Positions 8,612-17,177 of a DNA stretch of 64,000 nt are shown here, one piece after another. A model generated the notes under the pieces. That model was not told the DNA's origin. It was given only the letters and a program-made list of their open reading frames with translations, and did not search any database. Numbering within the stretch: the first letter of the stretch is position 1; every line of letters starts with the position of its first letter. The DNA lies in the NCBI GenBank assembly GCA_965116155.1, contig OZ220488.1, forward strand, positions 310,001-374,000. Reading direction: 5' to 3'. The DNA is from G965116155 sp965116155 (GTDB lineage: Bacteria; Bdellovibrionota; Bdellovibrionia; Bdellovibrionales; UBA1609). The position numbers and the translations under genes are program-made.

Positions 8612-8774
8612 ACTCGTATGTCTCCTGCCAGGCTTTGAGCTTTTCTGCATCCATGGGGTGCTCGACCTTGCCTGCAGAGTTAAAAATTGCAGGCTCGTGA
8701 CCGATTAAAAAACCCACTAACTTGCAAAGGATGTGCTTTATCTTTCTAGCCAAAATTGCCTGCCTGTGATCCAA
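8556..8774 (-). CDS. Small conserved-looking protein
   Basis: 72 residues from a TTG start. The central part (GHEPAIFNSAGKVEHPMDAEKLKAWQETYEYGSEYNWEAHKG) has a protein-like composition with conserved-type aromatic and acidic residues, but I do not recognise the family. The only in-frame ATG would leave 32 residues. No clear ribosome binding site is visible, and the start is nine bases from the divergent gene at 8784. It overlaps the N-terminus of the downstream exported gene, suggesting coupling. Confidence 0.45.
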   Translation of the reverse strand: MDHRQAILARKIKHILCKLVGFLIGHEPAIFNSAGKVEHPMDAEKLKAWQETYEYGSEYNWEAHKGTYQDPG

Positions 8775-8783
8775 TAAAACGAT

Positions 8784-9380
8784 ATGCCAAAAGCAGTTTG
8801 GAGCCTCATTTTATTCACCCTTGTAACACTGTACTATTACAGCTCGTGCTCCATACCCAGCAATTATACACAGCCCCTTAAAAGATCGCCAGAAACTTGT
8901 TTAATCACTGCCCCTCCCTCGCATTGTTTAAACGATTTGCAGCTCTCTTTGCAGCCCATTACACCCTTAGAAACCATAGGCCCTGCTACCACTTTAGAGC
9001 TCCAAGGCAACTGCCATGTGCCCTCGGACTTTAAAGCCCACCGTATAGAGTGGGTTTTAGAGCGGGTAGACTCCCACACCGGCGCTCTTATCCATAGCTA
9101 CAGCCCTCAAGCCATGCAGCAGCACCAATGTGACACCCAACTGGGTAGTTTTAGCATCACGGTCCATTTGCCCTTTGTGGGCAAATTAGGCGTGCGCCCC
9201 TTGGACCAGGAGGTGTTTATTCGCACCAGCTCTTGCGCACCTCCCGCGCCTATACAGTGCTTGCAGTACCACCTCAACCCGGATGTCAGATTGCGCGCGT
9301 GGATTAAGGTAGAGCACCAAGGGGCTTGGCATATCAACACCGACGCCGGCGAGAGCATTATTACGCTAGCAACCTACTAA
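8784..9380 (+). CDS. Membrane-anchored or exported protein of unknown function
   Basis: 198 residues. The N-terminus (KAVWSLILFTLVTLYYYSSC) is one hydrophobic segment ending at a cysteine, consistent with a signal anchor or an atypical lipoprotein signal, since the residues before the cysteine are not a standard lipobox. The mature part has six more cysteines (TCLIT, HCLND, NCHVP, QCDTQ, SCAPPAPIQC) and many prolines, suggesting a disulfide-bonded extracytoplasmic domain. No family recognised. Divergent from the 72-residue gene and convergent with the binding lipoprotein. Confidence 0.6.
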   Translation: MPKAVWSLILFTLVTLYYYSSCSIPSNYTQPLKRSPETCLITAPPSHCLNDLQLSLQPITPLETIGPATTLELQGNCHVPSDFKAHRIEWVLERVDSHTGALIHSYSPQAMQQHQCDTQLGSFSITVHLPFVGKLGVRPLDQEVFIRTSSCAPPAPIQCLQYHLNPDVRLRAWIKVEHQGAWHINTDAGESIITLATY

Positions 9381-9386
9381 AACCTA

Positions 9387-11015
9387 CTAACGGGACCGCC
9401 TTAAACCTGTAACGTCTAAGTTTTGCAGAGCATTAACAAAAAAGTTATCAAACACCCCGTCATTTACCGTGGCGTAGTGGATCTGGCCCAAAGGTATCAA
9501 ATAGGGCGCTGGAGTAAAAAGCTCTTGCACCGCCGCAGAGCAGGCAGAGGCTTTTTTAACATCACTGGGCGCAAGGGCCAATGCTCGCAGCTTTGGCTCA
9601 AAGCTTTTTTTAGAGAACTTAATGTAATTTTCTTCCGCCAAGCTAAAGCGCTCCATAGCGCTTAAGCATGTGGGCCTATGCAAAGCGCCTCCTTTACGAA
9701 ACAGCACAAACTCGCCGGCTATAAGCTTTTTCAAAAACACGCTTTGCTCAAAACTCTTAAGCTCCACCCTTGTGCCGAGATTTTTTTGCCACTCATTTTG
9801 CATCCACTCCATACTCGTACGCACACTAGCTCCCCCCATGGCAGAAAATCCCAATACAAGCTTTAAGGGGGCCTCACGCGCTACGTGCTCTTTAAAGGCC
9901 TTTTTTGCACGCGTGAGGTCCATTTTTAAGCACTGGGCCTGCGCCATCAGCTTGGCATCAAAGCTCGGGCACCCTGGGGGAGTAGGGGATTTAAAAAGCT
10001 TCTTTAGCTGCTCGTAGTCCAAGCTAAAAGCCAAAGCCTCACGCAGTTTGGGGCGCGCGTGCAGGGCTTGGCCAAAACCAATATAATCAAAACGCGACAG
10101 CGCTATGCTTTTAAAGCCCTTGTGGTTTTTGTATTGGTCTATGTGGCTAAGCGGCAAGCGGCGCAAAAAACTAAGCTCTCCTTGCTCAAAAAGGTTAATC
10201 GCCGCGCTGTCATCTGCCACAAAACGCACCTTGATACTGGGGTGAGGTTCTACGTTGCCTTTTGCAAAATACGCATTGGGGCGCAGCAGAATAGAACGCC
10301 CTTTGTTCCATGTGGATATCTTATAGGGTCCTGAAAACACTGCGTCACTTTTATCTTGCGGCAATGGCAAACTGGTAGGGCAGGCATCACCCTCTGACCA
10401 CCCCTTAGGCGCCGGGGCATAAGCGCTGCACCACCATTTGCGTGGCGCTAAGGCGCGAGACACCAATTTATAAGTAAACTCAGGATCCGGCTCAGAGAAC
10501 TGGAACTCCAAAACATACTCCTCAGGAGAGGTGATTTGAATGCCTTCAAAAGATTTTTGGGTTTTTATAAACTCCCTAGCCCCTGCTACCTTTAGCAGAT
10601 GCTCCTGGTGCGTGCTGCGGTTTAAAAATAGCGCCTTAAAGCTATTAATATAGTGCTGGGCCTTAATAGGGGTTCCGTCAGAAAAATGCCGGTTCTTAAA
10701 TAGCTTGCACCGCAGGTGCATGAACTCCGACACCAACTTGTGCTTGGGCACATTGGGCGAGGGCTCCACATGCCATTGACAGGTGCCTCCATGGGGGCGA
10801 GGCTCGTTGGTGGGTGAAAGCTTATACAAGCTCAAATAAATGCTGCTAAACAAAAACCCACCCGCAGGCCCCCGTACGGACTGAGGATCAAGGGTGTGAG
10901 GCTCCTGCATGAGTCTAAAGCTAAAATACTCACTCTGCCTGCCGCCAAAGCTGCAAGCCGTAAGCTGAAGCAAAGCCAGACCTAATAAAAGGGGGTTTAT
11001 AAACTTCTTAAACAT
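9387..11015 (-). CDS. Extracellular solute-binding lipoprotein (SBP family 5, OppA-like)
   Basis: Periplasmic substrate-binding component of a peptide or related ABC transporter. The ATG at 11015 gives a lipoprotein signal, LLLGLALLQLTAC, with lipobox LTAC. Typical SBP_bac_5 features follow: a PHTLDPQSVRGPAGG start of the mature chain, ALFLNR...VAGAREFI in the first lobe, VLEFQFSEPDPEFTYKLVSRAL, and the FSGPYKISTWNKGRSILLRPN hinge block. About 542 residues, normal for the family. The frame is open 36 codons further upstream, but that extension is unlikely because it has no signal. No permease or ATPase gene is adjacent, so the transporter partners are elsewhere. Confidence 0.85.
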   Translation of the reverse strand: MFKKFINPLLLGLALLQLTACSFGGRQSEYFSFRLMQEPHTLDPQSVRGPAGGFLFSSIYLSLYKLSPTNEPRPHGGTCQWHVEPSPNVPKHKLVSEFMHLRCKLFKNRHFSDGTPIKAQHYINSFKALFLNRSTHQEHLLKVAGAREFIKTQKSFEGIQITSPEEYVLEFQFSEPDPEFTYKLVSRALAPRKWWCSAYAPAPKGWSEGDACPTSLPLPQDKSDAVFSGPYKISTWNKGRSILLRPNAYFAKGNVEPHPSIKVRFVADDSAAINLFEQGELSFLRRLPLSHIDQYKNHKGFKSIALSRFDYIGFGQALHARPKLREALAFSLDYEQLKKLFKSPTPPGCPSFDAKLMAQAQCLKMDLTRAKKAFKEHVAREAPLKLVLGFSAMGGASVRTSMEWMQNEWQKNLGTRVELKSFEQSVFLKKLIAGEFVLFRKGGALHRPTCLSAMERFSLAEENYIKFSKKSFEPKLRALALAPSDVKKASACSAAVQELFTPAPYLIPLGQIHYATVNDGVFDNFFVNALQNLDVTGLRRSR

Positions 11016-11536
11016 CGTGGTACAATATTTAATATCAAAAGCTTCATTATCTGTGAAGCTTATAACGGATACCTCCTTGGCACATTGCGCAGTATAAGAG
11101 CCTCCACAAAGGGGGTCCAGCACCTTGCCGATAAGTTATATTATGTTGCCAATGGCCCCGAAGGGGCCTTGGCGACATAATATAACCATGCCGTTATTGG
11201 GCTCCGCTGGGATCCGGGCCTTCCAGGCCCTGCCAGTGGGACATGGTGAGACGTAGGCTCATCTAGTCCTCTGGCCTCGCGTTGGAGCGAAGGTTTATTT
11301 GGCGGCCTGCTGCCCAAGCTAAACTCCATAGCTCAAAAAAAGCTGCATACGCACATTGCCATATATATTTAGAGCCTCCGTGACTCCCATACAACCTGTG
11401 GCCGATTTTAGCGCGCCTTGCTTAATATGCAGCCATGCGGCAAAGCAAGGGACAAAGATAGTTGGCTACTAAGGCATAGGTGGTTGCGGGCTAACCCGAG
11501 GCCACAGGTTGTATGGGAGTCACGGAGGCTTTGATT
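11016..11536. repeat. Gene-free stretch with two large inverted repeats
   Basis: Two structures explain most of this 520-base gap. First, GTTATATTATGTTGCCAATG onward (11135-11159) pairs almost perfectly with 11163-11187 through a three-base loop. Second, a perfect 31-bp inverted repeat: 11373-11403 (AGCCTCCGTGACTCCCATAC...) and 11500-11530 (its exact reverse complement), separated by 96 bases. The distal arm ends six bases before the aldehyde dehydrogenase stop codon. Neither has family A or B ends. The interval between them is GC-rich with small hairpins and no convincing gene. Confidence 0.8.
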
Positions 11537-12997
11537 TTAATGAGGTACGTATACAGTGCGTTTTCGAGAGTAGGTGTGCAGCGAATGCAGGCCGCCGGTT
11601 AAGCCAAGCCCGGAGTGCTTGAGGCCCCCAAAAGGCACCCTAGGATCCCTTAAACCCCAAGCATTCACCCATAATGTCCCGACCTTAAGCTTAGGGATCA
11701 GCTTGTTTATGGGGCTAGGATTTTTGCCAAACACACTGGCACACAAAGCGTATGGGGTGCTACTCACCAGCTCTGCCGCCTCAAAAGGGTATTTAAATGT
11801 CTGAACTAAAGCCAAAGGGCCAAATATCTCCCTTTGCCAAAGAATCGAGCAGCGCGACATATCCTGCGCCAAAACCGGCGGCACCCACCAGCCCCCCTCG
11901 TACTCAGTACCTCTCAAAAGCCCCCAAAAAGCCTCTAGAGACGCAAATTTTTGCCCTTCAAACACCCCACCACAAAAAATCTTAGACTCCCCCGCAGCTT
12001 GCTCTATTGCTAGGCGCACCTTTTTATACTGCTCCCCATGCGCCAAAGGGCCCATAAAGGTGGTTTCGCGCTTTAAATCTCCTAACTCTATGAGCTGCAT
12101 TTTCTCTCTAAAAAGCGCACAAAATTCCCCTTCTATACTCTCTTGCACATAGATACGCGACAGCGCCAAACACACTTGCCCTGAATTCACATAAGCGCCG
12201 CGCAAAATTTCGTCCACCGCAGAGCCAATATCCGCATCCTTTAAAATAACGGCCGCGTTTTTACCACCCATCTCCAAACACACCGGCTTGTGTTCGTTTA
12301 AGCTAGCCTTACGCACCTTAAGACCAGTAGCCGTGCTGCCGGTAAAGCTCGTCATAGCGACACCAGGATGCTCGACCAAGCATGCACTAAGATGAGCATC
12401 TCCAAATATTATGTTGCATACACCTTTGGGTATGGACAGCTTTTTAAGGCATTTTGCAAGCCAAAAAGCAGTTGATGGGGTGTGCTCGGAAGGCTTGCAG
12501 ATAATACTGTTATTCATTAAAAGCGCGGGCGCGAGCTTCCAAGTTAAAAGGTGTAAGGGGTAATTCCAAGGAGTGATTAAGGCGCATACTCCATGGGGCT
12601 CGAGTATTTCATAAAAATACCCATCTGGGCTGGGGTAATGCTGCAAGGGGCAGCTTTGTGCGAGTGATGCAAAGTAGTGCAAATTTTGGGCAGCGCGCTT
12701 TATGTCTTTTGTTGCCCACACAAGGGGTTTGCCCACGTCTTGGCTTTCCATAGATGCGAGCTCTTGGGTGTTTTTTAAAATCGCATCCCCTACTGCCACG
12801 CAAAAATCTATGCGCTCTTTTAAATCCCAAACCCCTTGGGATTTTTTGGCTGCCGCAATGGCGGGTATTAAATCCACAAGATCACTTTGTGGAACCTGCA
12901 CAGTCCTTTTACGCCCCGTGCAGGGGTCGATGAGATGGGTGTACTTAGCACTTTGAGGCTCTGCAAGCTCCCCTGCTATAAAATTTTTCACGTGCAC
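11537..12997 (-). CDS. NAD(P)-dependent aldehyde dehydrogenase
   Basis: 486-residue ALDH-superfamily enzyme that oxidises an aldehyde to a carboxylate. Seen: PWNYPLHLLTWKLAPAL (cofactor pocket with the catalytic Asn), KPSEHTP, FTGSTATG (Rossmann turn), CLEMGGKNAAVIL with the general-base Glu, and YVNSGQVCLALSR with the nucleophilic Cys. The C-terminal PFGGLKHSGLGLTGG block is also standard. The pattern is close to betaine-aldehyde or aminomuconic-semialdehyde dehydrogenases, but the substrate cannot be read from sequence. Starts at GTG. Stands alone, followed by the 31-bp inverted repeat, which could terminate it. Confidence 0.88.
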   Translation of the reverse strand: MHVKNFIAGELAEPQSAKYTHLIDPCTGRKRTVQVPQSDLVDLIPAIAAAKKSQGVWDLKERIDFCVAVGDAILKNTQELASMESQDVGKPLVWATKDIKRAAQNLHYFASLAQSCPLQHYPSPDGYFYEILEPHGVCALITPWNYPLHLLTWKLAPALLMNNSIICKPSEHTPSTAFWLAKCLKKLSIPKGVCNIIFGDAHLSACLVEHPGVAMTSFTGSTATGLKVRKASLNEHKPVCLEMGGKNAAVILKDADIGSAVDEILRGAYVNSGQVCLALSRIYVQESIEGEFCALFREKMQLIELGDLKRETTFMGPLAHGEQYKKVRLAIEQAAGESKIFCGGVFEGQKFASLEAFWGLLRGTEYEGGWWVPPVLAQDMSRCSILWQREIFGPLALVQTFKYPFEAAELVSSTPYALCASVFGKNPSPINKLIPKLKVGTLWVNAWGLRDPRVPFGGLKHSGLGLTGGLHSLHTYSRKRTVYVPH

Positions 12998-13059
12998 TCA
13001 AGGCAAAATACTTTAAAAAGTCTTAGGAGAAAAGGGCCTCAAGGTGTTATTTTTTAAAG

Positions 13060-14469
13060 GTGTCTGTTTTAAACGCTAGCACCTCTCAAACACCTTTGTA
13101 CTCCCCTGCTAGCAAAGAGAACGCTAGCAAAGAGAAGGGGGACTATAAAGTATGCCCAGCAGCGCATAACGACCCTAAGGAATTTGCGCGTTTAAGCGCC
13201 TGGGGGCGACATGAGATCACTTTAGCTGAAGTCGAAATGCCAGGCCTTATGGCGCTGCGTGCAGAGTATGCACAATCCCAACCCCTGCGCGGTGCGCGCA
13301 TTGCGGGCTGCATACATATGACCATACAGACAGCGGTGTTAATAGAAACCCTCACGGCTTTGGGAGCGCGCGTGCGGTGGAGCAGTTGCAATATATACTC
13401 TACCCAAGACCATGCAGCCTGTGCCATAGCAGCGCGGGGCGTGCCGGTGTTTGCTTGGAAAAACGAGACAGAAGAAGACTATGTTTGGTGTTTAGATCAG
13501 TGTCTTAAGTGGCCTGCGGGTGAGCCTTGCAACATGATTTTAGACGACGGTGGGGATTTAAGCCTGCGTGCCCACAGCACCACCTATGCCGAGCATATAA
13601 AAAACCTCATTGGCATTACGGAAGAAACCACCACCGGCGTGCATGCTTTAACCCGTCTAGCAGAGCAGGGTCAGCTAAAGGTACCAGTGATTAATGTTAA
13701 CGACTCGGTGACGAAGTCTAAGTTTGACAACTACTACGGCTGCAGGGAGTCCTTGCCCGATGGGCTGAAGCGTGCAACTGATATTATGATTGCTGGCAAA
13801 GTGGCTGTGGTGGCAGGCTTTGGCGATGTGGGTAAGGGCTGCGCGCAAAGCCTGCGTGCAGCAGGAGCTAAGGTCTTAGTTACAGAGATCGACCCTATAT
13901 GCGCCTTACAAGCTAGTATGGCGGGCTTTGAGGTGGTGAGTATGGAGCGCGCCGCATTGCGGGGGGAAATTTTTGTAACCGCCACGGGTTGCAAAGGAGT
14001 GATACGTAAGGAGCATTTTGCTGCCATGAAAACGGGCAGCATTGTGTGCAATATTGGGCATTTTGATGTCGAAATAGACGTTAAGTGGCTAAAGTCTAAC
14101 ACCACCATCCGGGCTGTAAAGCCACAGGTGGATGTGCACCATTTTGAAGATGGGCGCTACATTATATTGCTTGCTGAGGGGCGTTTGGTAAACCTGGCCT
14201 GTGCAACAGGGCACTCGAGCTTTGTTATGAGCACATCCTTTACCAACCAGGTGCTGGCACAAATGGAGCTATTTGGAGCTGCAACAAGAGGGCCTGCCCA
14301 GTATCCAGAAAACAAGGTCTACCGCTTGCCGAAAATTTTAGATGAAAAAGTGGCGCGCTTGCATTTAGCAAAAGTAGGGGCTGAGCTGAGTGAACTCTCG
14401 AAGGCGCAGGCTCAGTATTTGGGCTTAGAGCCCAAGGGGCCTTTTAAGCCCGAGCATTATAGGTACTAA
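13060..14469 (+). CDS. ahcY: Adenosylhomocysteinase
   Basis: Hydrolyses S-adenosylhomocysteine to adenosine and homocysteine, the return step of the SAM cycle completed by metH and metF in this window. Seen: EMPGLMALRAEY, ARIAGCIHMTIQTAVLIETL, NMILDDGGDL, GITEETTTGVHAL, the NAD motif VVAGFGDVGKGCAQSLR and the C-terminal GPFKPEHYRY ending required for subunit contact. 469 residues, full length. The start is a GTG because upstream alternatives run into stops. Residues 16-27 hold a small duplication (ASKEN/ASKEK) encoded by a direct repeat GCTAGCAAAGAGAA. Confidence 0.96.
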   Translation: MSVLNASTSQTPLYSPASKENASKEKGDYKVCPAAHNDPKEFARLSAWGRHEITLAEVEMPGLMALRAEYAQSQPLRGARIAGCIHMTIQTAVLIETLTALGARVRWSSCNIYSTQDHAACAIAARGVPVFAWKNETEEDYVWCLDQCLKWPAGEPCNMILDDGGDLSLRAHSTTYAEHIKNLIGITEETTTGVHALTRLAEQGQLKVPVINVNDSVTKSKFDNYYGCRESLPDGLKRATDIMIAGKVAVVAGFGDVGKGCAQSLRAAGAKVLVTEIDPICALQASMAGFEVVSMERAALRGEIFVTATGCKGVIRKEHFAAMKTGSIVCNIGHFDVEIDVKWLKSNTTIRAVKPQVDVHHFEDGRYIILLAEGRLVNLACATGHSSFVMSTSFTNQVLAQMELFGAATRGPAQYPENKVYRLPKILDEKVARLHLAKVGAELSELSKAQAQYLGLEPKGPFKPEHYRY

Positions 14470-14506
14470 GGCTTTGTTTTAATTTTTTAAGTTTTGTTGT
14501 TTAAAA

Positions 14507-15637
14507 ATGGGGGGGGTTGTTATGCGCTGGGCTTTACTTTGTGTTCTGGTGGGGGTGATTTTTATGCCCTCGGCTTCTGTTACTACTCAGGCTAAGTATT
14601 TGGTATGGCGCGATCACTTGTGGGTGATGAGCTACAATGTGCATAATCTTTTTGACGCAAAACATGACACAGGCAAATTGGATGGTTCGTATTTGCCTTT
14701 AAAACATCCTAAAAAAGAGGAGCTCTGCCACCAAGAATCAAGGCGTTTTTGGCGCTCTTGTTTAGCAACGGACTGGACGGAAGAAAAAGTCACCCTCAAA
14801 CTCAGCCAAATGAAGCGCTTGTTTGAGATTATGGGTACGCCTGACATACTGGCCCTGCAAGAGGTAGAAAACGAAGCCATTTTAAAGCGTTTGGCGCAGG
14901 TGTTGGGGTATTCGTATTATGTTTTTTTCGAAGGCCATGACAGGCGCGGCATCGACACAGCTTTGCTTTATAAAGACCAGCATGTAGAGCTATTGGATTC
15001 TGTAAGCCGCGCGCCTTATGGGGAAAACTTTGGCCGCCCCACACGGAATATCCTTGCGGCGTTTTTTCGTGTACGCAATACGGGCGACACAATGGGGGTT
15101 TATGTTAACCACTGGCCGTCGCAGGCTAGCGACACGGAAAAACGCGTGCACGTGAGCCAGCACTTGAGTGAGTTTATGGCGGAGGATCAAAAAAACTGGG
15201 GACCTGATTTGCATGCTGTGGTTTTAGGGGATTTCAATACTTTAGACGACGAGCAGCCTCACCCTATTAGGTCTGTGCTAATGGAAAAATCCCCACTCGC
15301 TTTGAGAGACACACTGGACTGGCACCAAAAATCGGGCGACCGGCATTTTCCGTTGGGGACTTATTTTTATCCTCCTTTAATGGAGTGGAACTATTTGGAT
15401 CGCATTTTGGTATCTAAAAACTTGCTCGATAGTCGTGGCTTGGAGGCTGACCCTAATAGCTTGTACGTGCATGTAAATGAAGAAAACTCTTCTACTTATA
15501 CCTATTCGCACCACCGCAGCTTTAACCGTGGGTCTGTTATTATTGGAGTGCCTAAGCGCTTTAATGCGCGCACCTTGCGGCCTGAAAAAGCCGGCTACAG
15601 CGACCATTTTCCCATTTCCATTAGGGTACGGTTCTAG
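14507..15637 (+). CDS. Exported endonuclease/exonuclease/phosphatase family protein
   Basis: Signal-peptide protein with an EEP (DNase I-like) fold. Seen: WVMSYNVHNLFDAKHD near residue 40 (metal-binding Asn), DILALQEVENEAILKRL (catalytic Glu), VYVNHWPSQ, AVVLGDFNTLDD (catalytic DFN) and the C-terminal AGYSDHFPISIRV (SDH). All catalytic signatures are therefore present. About 370 residues. It may act on extracellular or periplasmic nucleic acids or phosphoesters. The ATG at 14522 is an equally good start. It overlaps the convergent ccsA by 17 bases. Confidence 0.88.
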   Translation: MGGVVMRWALLCVLVGVIFMPSASVTTQAKYLVWRDHLWVMSYNVHNLFDAKHDTGKLDGSYLPLKHPKKEELCHQESRRFWRSCLATDWTEEKVTLKLSQMKRLFEIMGTPDILALQEVENEAILKRLAQVLGYSYYVFFEGHDRRGIDTALLYKDQHVELLDSVSRAPYGENFGRPTRNILAAFFRVRNTGDTMGVYVNHWPSQASDTEKRVHVSQHLSEFMAEDQKNWGPDLHAVVLGDFNTLDDEQPHPIRSVLMEKSPLALRDTLDWHQKSGDRHFPLGTYFYPPLMEWNYLDRILVSKNLLDSRGLEADPNSLYVHVNEENSSTYTYSHHRSFNRGSVIIGVPKRFNARTLRPEKAGYSDHFPISIRVRF

Positions 15638-17177
15638 TGCTGCTTGCAAAAGCGACCAGCACCAGGTGCGCGACCACAAAGGCGGCAACATACTCGATGC
15701 CGCCTGAGCCAAAGCCGTAGCTATGTAGCCCTGCGCCTAGCACAAAGTTTACTCCGTACCAGGCCATAATCACACAGTTAAAGGCCAGCACTTGGGCTGC
15801 AATGAGGGGCACGCCTTTTAGCCAACCTCCAATGCGCGCATGCAACCACACCAAATAGGCAATTAATGCAATAAGGGCCCAGGTTTCTTTGGGGTCCCAC
15901 CCCCAAAATCGGCCCCATGAAACATCGGCCCACAGGCCTCCTAAAATGATACCTACCGTTAGTAGCACCACCCCCACTTGGATACAGCGGTACACCATAA
16001 GCGCAACCGTAGACTTAAATGCCGCAAGGTTCTTCGCGTGCGGCTTTTTAAACCCCTGCCATGCATGCCTAACTAAAAGCACATCGCCTAAAACTAACGC
16101 TAAAAAAAAAGCCCCATAGCTACAGGTAATAATAAGCACATGGGTTAAAAGCCAAAAATTATCCCTCAGAACGGGCTCTAAGGGTTGCAGGCTGGAGTCG
16201 AGCACCGTATGCGCCTGCTCGCTCACCCACAAACACATGGCGGCCAACGCGGCGCCAGCTCCTAATACCCAGAGCTTTTTATATATTAGTGAAAGCATGG
16301 CTGAACCCAAGGCTCCTACAAGAGCCACCCACAGCACGGTTTCGTACATATTGGTTATAGGAGCGCGCTGCAAAATATACGACCGCGTAGCTAGTCCCAA
16401 AACCACTACCCCAAGGCTGATCCCCCCTACCCACCAAGCTGCACGCAGATTAAACACCGCCAGCAGCATACAAAGCAAAAGCCCCACACAGGCCCATAAA
16501 AAAGGCTTAGCAAAGTTGTAGTAGTACTCCACTTGCACGCGTTTTGTAGTTGCTGGGGGGTTTAACCATGGCAAAATATTATGTGCCTCTTTGTGGGATA
16601 GATTTTTTAGTTTTTGGGCGTTTTTTAGGTCCAAGCTATTTTGAGCAAAGAGGGCAAAGCTTTTTATTTGATCTTGGGGCAATTGGTTTAGCTTTTGCCA
16701 CGTACCATTTGGGCTTTGAATGCTGAGTATGTCACCTGACTGCCAGGCTAAAAACACCGCTAGCTGCTGCTCTAAACGCTTCACAAGCTCTAAAAATGCG
16801 GCATCGTCTGTATTGGATCTTAGGTTTTTAATTAAAAACACCGCCTGCTCATTTTGGACTAAATCCACAAAGCTAAAGCGGTCTTGTGCCAGATCGAGCG
16901 TAAGGGCTTTTTTTAGACTGGCCCTTGGCACATAAAAAAGCGGCGTCTTTAGCCACTCTTGGGGCGCTAGCCACCAAGTGGCCACCACTTTAGAGGCTTT
17001 AGTGCCCTTAAAGCTGTCGCGCCCGTAAATAAGTAGCAGGCTTTCGCGGGCTAAGGTGTCTAAGGGTTTAACGCGCCCCCCATGCTGCACTGGCAGCATG
17101 CCCCAAGTGTCTTGCCCCGCCTGCAAATCCCATGGCACAGCTAAAGCACAAATCAAAAGCAGCAAAAAACTACGCAT
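15621..17177 (-). CDS. ccsA: Cytochrome c biogenesis protein CcsA/ResC
   Basis: Heme-handling subunit of the System II cytochrome c maturation machinery in the inner membrane. Seen: multiple membrane helices in the second half and the heme-binding tryptophan-rich motif WGRFWGWDPKETWALIALIAYLVWLHARI, plus histidines near the flanking helices (LTHVLIITCSYG, GLHSYGFG). The N-terminal 200 residues form an extracytoplasmic region after a signal-like helix. I take the ATG at 17177; a GTG at 17186 is also possible. It overlaps the resB stop by eight bases, so the pair is translationally coupled. Confidence 0.9.
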   Translation of the reverse strand: MRSFLLLLICALAVPWDLQAGQDTWGMLPVQHGGRVKPLDTLARESLLLIYGRDSFKGTKASKVVATWWLAPQEWLKTPLFYVPRASLKKALTLDLAQDRFSFVDLVQNEQAVFLIKNLRSNTDDAAFLELVKRLEQQLAVFLAWQSGDILSIQSPNGTWQKLNQLPQDQIKSFALFAQNSLDLKNAQKLKNLSHKEAHNILPWLNPPATTKRVQVEYYYNFAKPFLWACVGLLLCMLLAVFNLRAAWWVGGISLGVVVLGLATRSYILQRAPITNMYETVLWVALVGALGSAMLSLIYKKLWVLGAGAALAAMCLWVSEQAHTVLDSSLQPLEPVLRDNFWLLTHVLIITCSYGAFFLALVLGDVLLVRHAWQGFKKPHAKNLAAFKSTVALMVYRCIQVGVVLLTVGIILGGLWADVSWGRFWGWDPKETWALIALIAYLVWLHARIGGWLKGVPLIAAQVLAFNCVIMAWYGVNFVLGAGLHSYGFGSGGIEYVAAFVVAHLVLVAFASSTRTVP

